Counted from the stretch's first letter, positions 36,547 through 44,069 are shown. The stretch: DNA of 64,000 nucleotides from Vibrio penaeicida (GCF_019977755.1 NZ_AP025144.1:2604001-2668000), one strand, 5' to 3'. The notes: generated by a model not told the origin, from the letters alone. Numbers and translations are program-made.

Positions 36547-37371
36547 ATGAATAAGCAGTTATTGAACGACTTCCTCCGCCAAGAAGAGTGCCCTCACTTG
36601 CTGATGGACTTTGGTAACCCGGCCTTTAGCGAGCGTATGCTCAAGGAGCATTTGGATCAAAACAGTGAATTTGCCAGCCGTAAACTCGACGAGATCGCGC
36701 GTCAGGTTGATTTTCTCTACCAGCGCTACCTAACGCCCGGCGATAAGGTATTGGATCTTGCCTGTGGTCCGGGTCTGTATACCTCGAAGCTTGCCAACCG
36801 ACAGGTGCACTGTACGGGATTCGATATTTCGCCAGCAGCCATTCACTATGCGCAACAGCAAGCCAGTCATCACGAACACTATCAGGTCGCGGACCTCAAC
36901 CAGTTCAAACTGGATACCCAGTTTGACTTGGTGCTGATGCTGTTTGGTATTGCCAATAATCTTAAGGATCTAGACGGCTTACTTGCGCAACTCAAAAGCA
37001 ACCTAAAGCCCGAGGGTAAACTGGTGATTGAGCTAATGGATCTTGAGTTCATGAAAAGCTTGGTGGCCGGCGACGGAACCTGGACATATATGCACGAGGG
37101 CGGATTGTTGAGTGATAACCCACACTATCAACTCTGTCGCAGAATATGGCATGAAGATGAAGGCAAGTTGATCGACAGAAACCTAATCATCGACGACAAT
37201 ACTCAGATTCAAGTGTTTGAGGGACTCTTTTGGGGCTACTGTTTAGATCGCCTTGATGATCTACTTGAGAATAATGGTTTTCTCCCAGCCCGCAAAATCT
37301 GTCACGAATTGGAGAAAGGCGAACTGACACAGCACTTCTTTTTGATCGAAACCGCTTTGATGCCTTACTAA
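36547..37371 (+). CDS. SAM-dependent methyltransferase
   Basis: A 274-residue class I methyltransferase. Motif I is KVLDLACGPGLYTSKLA (about residues 71-87), motif II-like GFDISPAAIHYAQQQA (about 95-110), and FDLVLMLFGIANNL provides the motif III/IV region. It starts 11 bp after def and is the last gene of the plus-strand cluster, so it is expected to tailor the NRPS-PKS product or detoxify it. Whether it methylates N, O or C cannot be read from the sequence. Confidence 0.88.
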   Translation: MNKQLLNDFLRQEECPHLLMDFGNPAFSERMLKEHLDQNSEFASRKLDEIARQVDFLYQRYLTPGDKVLDLACGPGLYTSKLANRQVHCTGFDISPAAIHYAQQQASHHEHYQVADLNQFKLDTQFDLVLMLFGIANNLKDLDGLLAQLKSNLKPEGKLVIELMDLEFMKSLVAGDGTWTYMHEGGLLSDNPHYQLCRRIWHEDEGKLIDRNLIIDDNTQIQVFEGLFWGYCLDRLDDLLENNGFLPARKICHELEKGELTQHFFLIETALMPY

Positions 37372-37783
37372 TTTCAGTATTGCAATCTGCGTCCCCCTCC
37401 CCTCTCACCACTGGCGACGGGGGAGGATGTAAGATAGTCTTTCCGATATATATCAATAACTAAATAACAGCATCTTGAAATGTTCCTCTACATCACTATT
37501 TTTAGCGTTGGTGTGGGGCGTTCCATCTAATTAACGTTCAGAGTAGTGGGGCTAAGATGTTTTTATCCTGAAGCAACTTCACCACACTCAACAAAGAAAT
37601 TCACAAATGCTGCATAACTATAGTAATCCTAACATAAGCTCAGTTTGGGTAAATTACCGCTGTTTACGAACACGAGCTTGTTGAGCGAAACTAATAATGG
37701 GGCAAAAGCGAGCTAGCTGACGTTGTGAACCAACTGAGCCGAAGACGGACAAAAACCGACTCGATGTGACTTTAACTAAACTT
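37372..37783. other. Non-coding stretch between cargo and CRISPR array
   Basis: No gene found. Near 37390-37430 an imperfect hairpin (CCTCCCC / GGGGAGG) may end the NRPS-PKS operon. The rest has no recognised element. Confidence 0.4.
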
Positions 37784-37818
37784 CAAACAAAAACCACCAA
37801 GCCTAAACTTGATGGTTT
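37784..37818 (-). terminator. Terminator at the end of the CRISPR transcript
   Basis: On the minus strand an 8-bp stem (CCATCAAG / CTTGGTGG, one G-U pair) with a 6-base loop is followed by five T residues. It lies immediately after the last degenerate repeat and shows that the array is read from cas6 toward the cargo. Confidence 0.75.
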
Positions 37819-37819
37819 T

Positions 37820-38073
37820 GACTCTAACTGCTTGTTCAGCAGGTTGGTTGCTTTCTTCCAGGCCTTTTCTTAGCTGCCTATTCGGCAGGGCACTTGAAGT
37901 CGAAAGAGTCCTTCTTGAACTCCATTTTATTAGCTACCTATTCGGCAGGGCACATCTTTCAATGCTTCCGCCAAAAACAACATGTTTTATTAGCTACCTA
38001 TTCGGCAGGGCACGACGACTTTGCGCGGGCCTTATTGGCGTACAATTTATTAGCTACCTATTCGGCAGGGCAC
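37820..38073 (-). CRISPR. Type I-F3 CRISPR array: three standard repeats, one variant, one degenerate terminal repeat
   Basis: Read on the minus strand, the 28-base repeat begins GTGCCCTGCCGAATAGGTAG and ends CTAATAAA. Copies: 38046-38073, 37986-38013 and 37926-37953 (identical), then 37866-37893 (two changes) and a highly degenerate copy at 37820-37847 that keeps only the Cas6 hairpin (CTGCT-GAACA-AGCAG). Spacers 1-3 (38014-38045, 37954-37985, 37894-37925) are 32 bases each; I found no match to them in this window. The fourth gap is only 18 bases. The pattern of variant repeats around the final guide matches the private homing guides described for I-F3 transposons. No cas1 or cas2-3 is present, as usual for CASTs. 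Confidence 0.95.
37848..37865 (-). other. Short ffs-matching homing guide (final spacer)
   Basis: Read on the minus strand, the gap is AGGCCTGGAAGAAAGCAA; with the next two bases (CC) it aligns to ffs nucleotides from 41725 down to 41706 (AGGCCCGGAAGGGAGCAGCC), 16 of 20 matching. Mismatches are at positions 6, 12, 13 and 18. Positions 6, 12 and 18 are the flipped-out bases in type I crRNA-target duplexes. Between the end of the 20-base match and the transposon terminus are 51 bp, close to the roughly 50-bp spacing known for I-F3 insertion. Confidence 0.85.
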
Positions 38074-38201
38074 TATAAAATATAGTCACTAACCATTTGA
38101 TTCTGCGTGCTTAAAGTCACAATTCACCAAAATACCCTTTTTCTTATTATGCCTGTAACTCCCTGTTTTTAAATATCTAAAAAGAACTTTCAAAAAAAGG
38201 G
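38074..38201 (-). promoter_or_regulatory. CRISPR leader between cas6 and the array
   Basis: A 128-bp AT-rich spacer between the cas6 stop and the first repeat. It either carries an array promoter or is simply read through from the cas operon; no clear promoter boxes were assigned. Confidence 0.4.
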
Positions 38202-38807
38202 TCAAAAACGTAAGTCAGGAACTGTCCCTCTTCTTTCTTGATTGGTGGCTAAACCATAGCTATTAAAGTTTGCTGCACCGCGCTCACCGACAAACTCCTT
38301 TTGTACAAACAACATATAATCTTCCCCAGATGAACCACTGGAGATTGGTATTCGATGGAAGCTATCGACGACACGCTCTTCATTAGTGACTGGTAATGAT
38401 GTTCTAGCATCAAGTAGTTCAGCTCTCGCCATGCTACGTTTTACTCGACGTTTCTTGGAGCCCAGAAAGCTTTTACCAATTGTTTGATTGCGAACAAACC
38501 TCACCTCTATCGCAGTGTCCGGCACCTCACATACGCTAGAGATCTCAAATAAACCCTCATTTACCATCAAAGAAAAATATGGCTGAAAAAAGAGCCCAAT
38601 CATCATCTCTTTATCGTCAGCAACAAAGGCAATGATTTGGCCAACTGTAGATTCGTTCCAGTCCGGAAAGCTCACGCCTATTTTATTCATGGCTTGTCGA
38701 TTATTGACCATAAACAAGTGCATTTGAGAGATACAACGCCCTGCTAACAACTCATAATCAGCGTTAGCAGACGTGAAACGTATTAAGAAATAGTAACGCT
38801 TCGTCAT
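38202..38807 (-). CDS. cas6: Cas6f (Csy4-like) crRNA endonuclease of the CAST
   Basis: A 201-residue Cas6f. The N-terminal ferredoxin-like strand (RYYFLIRFTSANADYELL) and the His in SQMHLFMVNN correspond to the region of the catalytic His of Csy4. The basic region SFLGSKKRRVKRSMARAELL (about 130-150) resembles the arginine-rich helix that binds the repeat hairpin. It processes the array transcript and caps the Cascade complex, where TniQ docks in I-F3 systems. I chose the ATG at 38807 with AAGGA seven bases upstream; an earlier ATG would overlap cas7. It is 8 bp after cas7. Confidence 0.92.
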   Translation of the reverse strand: MTKRYYFLIRFTSANADYELLAGRCISQMHLFMVNNRQAMNKIGVSFPDWNESTVGQIIAFVADDKEMMIGLFFQPYFSLMVNEGLFEISSVCEVPDTAIEVRFVRNQTIGKSFLGSKKRRVKRSMARAELLDARTSLPVTNEERVVDSFHRIPISSGSSGEDYMLFVQKEFVGERGAANFNSYGLATNQERRGTVPDLRF

Positions 38808-38815
38808 AGCCATCC

Positions 38816-39847
38816 TTACTTTGCTTTGGAACAATTGAAGAGGCCGCCTTTGATCAAGACCGACATAATAAAGTGCACGTCATTTGGGATGGTCTGAGAA
38901 GCTATCATAGTCTCAATCCAATTTTCTGTATTTCTGACTAACTTGTAAAAGTCATTTCCATAGGAAACATGTCGCCTTGCTATAACGTACTCTCGGTCTG
39001 CTCCATATTCATTCACTCTTAATGGCTTATCTGCGTCTTCATGCCACCAATCGTCAATCGACTGCAACGCTGCTCCAACTTTTTGACCATGAAACGCAGC
39101 GGTTTCCTTTCCGTTCAATAGTTCGACGGTAGCTAACTGCTTAGTCGGAACACCATCTTCTCGGCTATCTAAAAACTCTTGGCTTGGGTAAACCTCATCT
39201 CCCCAACCAACTCCAATTTTAGCTTTGACATCCATGTAGAAATATTCGGTCGGATCGGAAAGGGCTCGCATCAAATAGGCTGTGAGCTTTTCTATGCATT
39301 CTGCTGAAGCCTCATCCCAATGACCATACCAAGAAAGCCTTGTTGCGTTTTCTATAATCAAGGTTTGCGAATCACTGGTGGTCACTTCTATCGACAGGTT
39401 TCGACACTCTCTGTTGCGCCACAGCCAACGGCCAAGCAGTATATTCTTTGCGTATCGATGAGCAAGCTCCTGATACCCATTGAGCTCTTTATAAGTATTA
39501 GCCAGTAACGAAAGTTTACTGCGCACTTCATCGTCACTACAGATATCTGGGGTTAGAGAATTGGCTCGAATTCGAAGGGGGAATGCACAATAGATATCAT
39601 CGACACCTGGCTTTACATAACACTCTTCGATGAACTGAGGATTGGAGTGGGCTAAATCTTGTGGAGCAACATTCTTTTTTACGAACTTGCCCCCTTTATA
39701 TGCTTCTGCATAACCACCTTTTGGTGCGCGCAACCTAGTTCTATCAATTTCAAGGGGACACATCTCACCACTTTTAGATAGATAGTAGAAATATGCTTTG
39801 CCAGCAGAGAGTGATCGAACGTAGTTCAGCTGAGTGCAAAGTTCCAT
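38816..39847 (-). CDS. cas7: Cas7f (Csy3-like) Cascade backbone of the CAST
   Basis: A 343-residue Cas7f, full length for I-F3 members. Recognisable parts are the N-terminal LNYVRSLSAGKAYFYYL, YAKNILLGRWLWRNR (about residues 133-147) and the C-terminal NDVHFIMSVLIKGGLF. Six copies normally coat a 32-base guide. It follows the cas8 fragment by 6 bp with AGGGAT as ribosome site. The gene is intact although the transposition genes upstream are lost, so cas7-cas6-CRISPR could still make a guide complex only if Cas8 were supplied elsewhere. Confidence 0.92.
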   Translation of the reverse strand: MELCTQLNYVRSLSAGKAYFYYLSKSGEMCPLEIDRTRLRAPKGGYAEAYKGGKFVKKNVAPQDLAHSNPQFIEECYVKPGVDDIYCAFPLRIRANSLTPDICSDDEVRSKLSLLANTYKELNGYQELAHRYAKNILLGRWLWRNRECRNLSIEVTTSDSQTLIIENATRLSWYGHWDEASAECIEKLTAYLMRALSDPTEYFYMDVKAKIGVGWGDEVYPSQEFLDSREDGVPTKQLATVELLNGKETAAFHGQKVGAALQSIDDWWHEDADKPLRVNEYGADREYVIARRHVSYGNDFYKLVRNTENWIETMIASQTIPNDVHFIMSVLIKGGLFNCSKAK

Positions 39848-39853
39848 AAACGA

Positions 39854-40028
39854 TTAATCCCTATAGTTTTTTATAAGAATAGTTTCGCTACTGCATTCTA
39901 TCGACCAAAAGGCGTGGTTCAAAAAGTGATCTCTTCCACTAAAACGTACTTCTATCGGGTTTACTCGCTTAGCAAGCCCTATCGCATTCTCTGTGTAAGC
40001 GTGACAACTGGTGATTGAGTTGCCCCGT
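39854..40028 (-). pseudogene. cas8: cas8f/cas5f, 3' remnant
   Basis: About 57 C-terminal residues (from RGNSITSCHAYTENAIGLAK to the end SETILIKNYRD) lie in the correct place, immediately upstream of cas7. The reading frame enters from the IS3 element at 40028, so the remaining roughly nine-tenths of the fused Cas8-Cas5 subunit, which recognises the PAM, is missing. Identity is inferred from position and the general look of the C-terminus. Confidence 0.75.
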
Positions 40029-40058
40029 TGATCTGCTCCAGCAAGACTGGACACTTCA

Positions 40059-40910
40059 TTAAGCGACATTTTGCTGTTCAAAGTTAACTGGGCTTAGATA
40101 CCCAAGAGCACTGTGCCTTCTCATCCGATTATAATCAACCTCAATGTACTCGAAGACCGTTTGGCGCATCTCATTTCTTGTCATGATCGGTTCGTATTGG
40201 ATCGCCTCGACTTTCATAGAATGGAAGAAGCTCTCAACACACGCATTATCCCAACAGTTTCCTTTTCTACTCATACTTTGTTTTAGGTTATAAGCACTTA
40301 TTATGTCCCTATAGTCTTTTGAGCAATACTGGCTACCTCGATCACTATGGACAGTAACATGCTCAGGGAACCCTCGACGGAACAGAGCCATTGATAATGC
40401 ATCGCAGACCAGAGTTGCCGTCATCCTCGTATCCATTGACCAACCGATCACTTGTCGTGAGTAAAGGTCGATGATGACAGCCAGATACAACCAGCCTTCG
40501 CTCGTGGCAAGATACGTGATATCTCCCGCCCATTTTTGATTCGGAGCCGTTGCGTTAAAGTCTTGAGCTAGCAAGTTCGGCGCTACGGGCATCTTATGCT
40601 TGCTATCCGTCGTACATTTAAACTTGCGTGCCGCTTTCGGCGTTAAATCCTGACGCTTCATACTGGCGGCAATGGTTTTAACATTACGGCTATCCCCATT
40701 CTCAGCTAGCTCTTTCTGGATGCGCCTTGAGCCATCACGCCCCTTACTATTGTCAAAAGCTTTTTTGACTTTTTCATCAAGCTTTTGGCGTATTGCCTCA
40801 CGCTGGATGGCCTTGTGGCGATGCTTAATCCAGTAATAGAACCCACTTCGTGAAACTTCGAACACCTTAGCCATGCGGACCACATTGAAACACAGAAGGT
40901 GTTCTAGCAT
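40059..40910 (-). CDS. IS3-family transposase OrfB (DDE catalytic subunit)
   Basis: A 283-residue integrase-core protein with the DDE triad in NQKWAGDITYL, TVHSDRGSQYC and NACVESFFHSMK, and an N-terminal HTH_21-like segment (SRSGFYYWIKHRHKA). The frame continues upstream without a stop in the -1 phase relative to OrfA, so it is probably produced as an OrfAB fusion by programmed frameshifting. The ORF appears complete. Confidence 0.95.
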   Translation of the reverse strand: MLEHLLCFNVVRMAKVFEVSRSGFYYWIKHRHKAIQREAIRQKLDEKVKKAFDNSKGRDGSRRIQKELAENGDSRNVKTIAASMKRQDLTPKAARKFKCTTDSKHKMPVAPNLLAQDFNATAPNQKWAGDITYLATSEGWLYLAVIIDLYSRQVIGWSMDTRMTATLVCDALSMALFRRGFPEHVTVHSDRGSQYCSKDYRDIISAYNLKQSMSRKGNCWDNACVESFFHSMKVEAIQYEPIMTRNEMRQTVFEYIEVDYNRMRRHSALGYLSPVNFEQQNVA

Positions 40911-40924
40911 AAATTCATAGCAAT

Positions 40925-41212
40925 CTACTTTAGATTTTTCGCGAAGTAGGTGGCGGCCTTTTTTACGATATCTAGCTCTTCAGCTTGCTCAGCCAATTGC
41001 CTTTTGAGCTTGGCGACTTCGGCAGCGAGATCTCTTTCACGCTGACTGGTACTGGTGTCTTTTTTAATTGCCTTACGCCAACCGTAGATCTGGGATTCAT
41101 GCAACCCGAGCTGCCTCGCTGCCGCAGCAACTCCCACTTTCTCTGATAGCTTCAAAGCTTCTGCCTTAAATTCAGGGGAATGTTTAATTCTAGTTTTTTT
41201 GTTAGTTGTCAT
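40925..41212 (-). CDS. IS3-family transposase OrfA (helix-turn-helix)
   Basis: A 95-residue protein with an HTH_8/transposase_8 domain (HSPEFKAEALKLSEKVGVAA, LGLHESQIYGWRKA) and a leucine-zipper tail (LAAEVAKLKRQLAEQAEELD). It binds the IS ends and is read just before OrfB. Its last codons contain the A-rich stretch GCGAAAAATCTAAAG where a -1 shift into OrfB could occur. Confidence 0.94.
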   Translation of the reverse strand: MTTNKKTRIKHSPEFKAEALKLSEKVGVAAAARQLGLHESQIYGWRKAIKKDTSTSQRERDLAAEVAKLKRQLAEQAEELDIVKKAATYFAKNLK

Positions 41213-41274
41213 TGTTCACCTCGTTAGTGATTGTACTCACTTAACTTGGTGTCCAAAACTGCTGGGGCGGATCA

Positions 41275-41555
41275 ATTTGGCTTGAGTGCTTAATTTCAAC
41301 AAAAGAAGATTGTTCTTTTTGATCACAGACCAAGAAGTCAGGGGTGTAACGACACTTGCGACCATTAAAATGATAGTGATAACCGTATGGTTGAGAAATG
41401 TATTCTTTTACGTCTGGGTTGTATTCGAGGTGGAAACAGAAATCAAATTCTAAAACAGAGAGGGTGCGTACGACAGCATCGTTTTTCAAGCTCATGAACT
41501 TGCAGATGTTGTGAACGTGGGAAGATTTTTTGGTTTGGTCGAACATAGTGCGCAT
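41275..41555 (-). pseudogene. tnsA: tnsA, 5' remnant
   Basis: About 94 N-terminal residues of the Tn7-like endonuclease TnsA, which cuts the 5' ends of the transposon. The nuclease residues are visible: Glu in FCFHLEYNPDV, Asp in CRYTPDFLV and the Lys of VEIKHS. The frame then runs into the IS3 end at 41274, so the C-terminal half that contacts TnsC is gone. It starts about 35 bp inside the innermost right-end TnsB site, the usual place for tnsA. An in-frame GTG at 41558 is an alternative start. Confidence 0.85.
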
Positions 41556-41588
41556 CACATTTGTTGTAAACCTACAACAAAAAATAGA

Positions 41589-41654
41589 CTATGCTGACTT
41601 ATAGTGCAAATTTGCTAACTTCTTTGCAATTTATGCTAAGTTATTTTGCAAACA
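41589..41654 (-). repeat. CAST right end with three tandem TnsB-type sites
   Basis: On the minus strand from the terminus: site 1 at 41631-41654 (TGTTTGCAAAATAACTTAGC then ATAA), site 2 at 41611-41630 (ATTGCAAAGAAGTTAGCAAA), site 3 at 41589-41610 (TTTGCACTATAAGTCAGCAT then AG). They are head-to-tail without gaps, as in right ends of Tn7-like elements, and lie six bases from the 3' end of ffs. Confidence 0.87.
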
Positions 41655-41660
41655 TCAAAT

Positions 41661-41768
41661 GGGCGGAGACCCCAGCCACATCCCGGCACACACGTCGCCT
41701 GCTGCGGCTGCTCCCTTCCGGGCCTGACCGAGTTCACAAGTTAGTGTTGCGGGAGGACCAGAGCCTCC
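41661..41768 (-). ncRNA. ffs: 4.5S (SRP) RNA
   Basis: On the minus strand the sequence begins GGAGGCTCTGGTCCTCCCGC and contains the conserved SRP domain IV core GGTCAGGCCCGGAAGGGAGC with AGCAG on the other side, ending CTCCGCCC. The 5' and 3' ends pair. It is the RNA of the signal recognition particle. ffs is a known attachment site for I-F3 CASTs, which insert just past its 3' end as here. Ends are estimated by analogy with E. coli. A promoter should lie in 41769-41914, where TTGCAA and TACTGAATAAT are candidate boxes. Confidence 0.95.
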
Positions 41769-41914
41769 ATAGATTCTGTAGTGCCCAAGGGTATCCCCGA
41801 AGGCAGGATGGATTATTCAGTATCCGCCCCCCGATTGCAACCCTCTCTATTAATTATTAGCACATTCTTGTTCTGAATGACGAAAGATTACGCAAAGTGA
41901 GCAATTTCTGTATG

Positions 41915-43903
41915 TTACGAATCGGTATCGACGAAGGTCGGCTCTCCTTTTCGCTTGGATTGATACATGGCTTCATCGGCTCGAATTAAAATCTCTCGTA
42001 ACGTGTATTCTTTTTGGCGAGGTTCAAACACACCAATAGACACGGAAACCGATAAGTCTCTATCTCTTTCAGCCATATAAAATGAAAACAGCTTGAGGTT
42101 TTTAAGGATTTTGATTTTATCTTGTAAAGGCTTGGAGCAAATGAGAATGAACTCATCCCCTCCAATTCGATACCAATTACCTTTCCAGTTTCTCCGAATA
42201 ATAGACGCGTAGGTTTGGATGACTCTGTCTCCTACGTCGTGCCCAAACTGATCGTTGATCTGCTTGAAATCGTTGATATCGAGATAAATCACAGTTTGCC
42301 ATGGCTTGATGCCTCGACTGTATTTGAGGTTTAGAGCCCGGCGGTTTTCCAATTTGGTTAAGCTGTCTGTATTTGCTTGGCGATACAGTAGGTAGGCAAC
42401 GAGTAAAACAAAGGCAATGGCGACCATGAACAAGCGCTTGGTTTTATTGGCGAGATCTTGCTCCCTCTCTAACGTGTTGCGCCAATCTGGTTGCTTGTCA
42501 TAAGTGCTATTAATGCTCGCTGTGTCTAACATGCGAATGGCACGTGAAAATAATGCTGCCAGCACCTCTCCTTGAGTTGTTTTAGGGAAGCCCAGCGCTA
42601 TTTCCGAACTGTGAAAACTTTCAATGCTGTAATCTTGAGTAATGGGCAATAACTCTTGCTCTTTTAATAAGATATTGAGGGTTGCTTTATCTACGGCAAT
42701 GTAATCGATCTCATCATTGACTAATGCATTCACAAGTTCTTCTTGGCTTGAGTACCGGATAAAGGTTTTTTGTGGCAGTAATTGGCTAAGTAACTCATCG
42801 AAGAAGTCATCTCTCACCACTCCAATACGTTCCGTAATCAGTTCTGAAACGTGGCGATAAACATCAGGTTTAAAACCAAGGCGCTTCACGATAATGGCTT
42901 CAGGAAAATAGTGAGGGACACTGAAATAAGCAATGTTTTTACGCTGCTCCGAGATAGTTAACGGCGCTAGAATATCGATTTTTTTGTCTATCAAGTCACC
43001 ATACATGCTTTCCCAACTTTCATCATGTGTACTGACGATTTCACACGTAAATGTGAGTAAATGGCACGCTTGTTTTACCGTATCGGCACTGATCCCACGT
43101 ACCAAGCCTTTGTCGTTGTATTCGACGTACGGATAGGCATTTTCTAACTTCACTCGAAATGTTTGGTGAGATCTCAGCCCAAGCACCAACATGTCTCGTC
43201 TAAGGGCATCTCTACGAATATCAAACTGGTATTGGCTTATATGACTACGAAGCTTTTTTTGCATGGATTCAGAGTGAACAAAATCGACAATGCGCTGGAT
43301 CTCGTCTTTATTCTGCCCCTTAGGTGAGATGATTGAGACGGGTTTTATAGAGATTTGATCGTTAAGTAGTTGTGCGTCTAGTCCAATCGTCAGCATTGCT
43401 TTAAGTTGATTTATCGCATCCACGACTCCGTTGACTTCCCCTGAAAGTAAAAGGTTCTTAGCTTCTTCATAGCCGTTATATTCGATAAGTTTGATGTTTG
43501 GGAAGTTATGAGAAATAAGATCGGCGTAGATGGTGTTCTTAGGTACACCGATAATTTCAGCTTCGCTAAGGCTTACCCCTGATGGGCTAAATAAGTAGGT
43601 GTACTCAATGTTGGTTGGCGCTGAAAACTCGAAAAGTACATCCCTATCGTCAGTGTGAGTGACGTTTGCAGCAAAGTCACTCTCTCCTCTCGCAACAGAG
43701 CCAAGAACGGATTCAAAATCGGGCATGTCTTTGTACACGACCTCGACAGAGAACTCTTCGGATACCATATCAAACAAAAAATGGGTTACGACATCATCCG
43801 CTTCAGTTGCGACTATATATTGAGATTTTTGCCCATAAACCACTTTTATTCCCATAAGTTGTAGTGCCAATAAGGCGCTCAACAGGGCTGCAATTTTTTT
43901 CAC
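41915..43903 (-). CDS. Diguanylate cyclase with two periplasmic substrate-binding domains
   Basis: A 662-residue inner-membrane signalling protein: signal peptide (1-24), two tandem SBP_bac_3-like solute-binding domains (about 25-240 and 250-480), one membrane helix (LFMVAIAFVLLVAYLLY, about 493-509) and a C-terminal GGDEF domain (about 515-660) with YRIGGDEFIL intact. It should make c-di-GMP in response to a periplasmic ligand, probably an amino acid or similar small molecule. No RxxD inhibitory site is obvious. Pel synthesis, encoded at the start of this window, is a possible output. Confidence 0.92.
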   Translation of the reverse strand: MKKIAALLSALLALQLMGIKVVYGQKSQYIVATEADDVVTHFLFDMVSEEFSVEVVYKDMPDFESVLGSVARGESDFAANVTHTDDRDVLFEFSAPTNIEYTYLFSPSGVSLSEAEIIGVPKNTIYADLISHNFPNIKLIEYNGYEEAKNLLLSGEVNGVVDAINQLKAMLTIGLDAQLLNDQISIKPVSIISPKGQNKDEIQRIVDFVHSESMQKKLRSHISQYQFDIRRDALRRDMLVLGLRSHQTFRVKLENAYPYVEYNDKGLVRGISADTVKQACHLLTFTCEIVSTHDESWESMYGDLIDKKIDILAPLTISEQRKNIAYFSVPHYFPEAIIVKRLGFKPDVYRHVSELITERIGVVRDDFFDELLSQLLPQKTFIRYSSQEELVNALVNDEIDYIAVDKATLNILLKEQELLPITQDYSIESFHSSEIALGFPKTTQGEVLAALFSRAIRMLDTASINSTYDKQPDWRNTLEREQDLANKTKRLFMVAIAFVLLVAYLLYRQANTDSLTKLENRRALNLKYSRGIKPWQTVIYLDINDFKQINDQFGHDVGDRVIQTYASIIRRNWKGNWYRIGGDEFILICSKPLQDKIKILKNLKLFSFYMAERDRDLSVSVSIGVFEPRQKEYTLREILIRADEAMYQSKRKGEPTFVDTDS

Positions 43904-44069
43904 TTATCGCTCTCTGTGCCGTAAAACACATCTATCTTTCACATTAATGTAACAAAGAAAAGAGCTACTAAGATAAACACAGAACAACACCTCATTAATG
44001 TGAGGCTAGTTCAAAAAGTGACTTATTGATAAACATATGCACTAAATTTGAGCTATGGGATAAAGCATT

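Larger units (their letters stand above)
40029..41274 (-). mobile_element. IS3-family insertion sequence (1246 bp) within the CAST core
   Basis: Terminal inverted repeats: minus-strand left end starts TGATCCGCCCCAGCAGTTTT and continues GGACAC; the right end is GTGTCCAGTCTTGCTGGAGC then AGATCA. Two overlapping transposase frames are intact. The flanking bases do not repeat (CGT on one side, ATT on the other), and the genes on either side (cas8 and tnsA) are both cut, which indicates a deletion next to the IS or recombination between two copies. Confidence 0.92.
20966..41654 (-). mobile_element. Type I-F3 CRISPR-associated Tn7-like transposon (CAST) at ffs, core partly deleted, NRPS-PKS cargo
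   Basis: The element is bounded by near-identical termini: TGTTTGCAATATAAGTTAGC at the left and, on the opposite strand, TGTTTGCAAAATAACTTAGC at the right; 22 of the first 24 bases agree. Each end has further copies of the same site. The right end lies next to ffs, a known I-F3 attachment site. Inside, reading from ffs, are tnsA (5' part), an IS3 element, cas8 (3' part), cas7, cas6, a CRISPR array with an ffs-matching guide, and then 16 kb of NRPS-PKS cargo. tnsB, tnsC and tniQ are absent, so it cannot move by itself. The five bases outside the ends differ (GGTGA left, TCAAA right), so no target duplication is seen. Confidence 0.88.

Noticed and set aside
37806..37833. Placing the last repeat in the regular 60-bp register to give a 32-nt final spacer
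   Set aside because: That position has no Cas6 hairpin. The hairpin CTGCT-GAACA-AGCAG lies 14 bases closer, so the terminal repeat was set at 37820-37847.
37894..38045. Spacers 1-3 as self-targeting guides
   Set aside because: I found no matching sequence in this window; their targets, probably phage or plasmid, need a database search.
37809..38085. Open frames of 89 and 63 codons across the CRISPR array
   Set aside because: They translate the repeat-spacer array with a 60-bp period and have no ribosome site.
40029..41274. A simple IS3 insertion that only interrupts one gene
   Set aside because: The two flanks belong to different genes (cas8 and tnsA) and the flanking bases do not match, so a deletion must have taken place.
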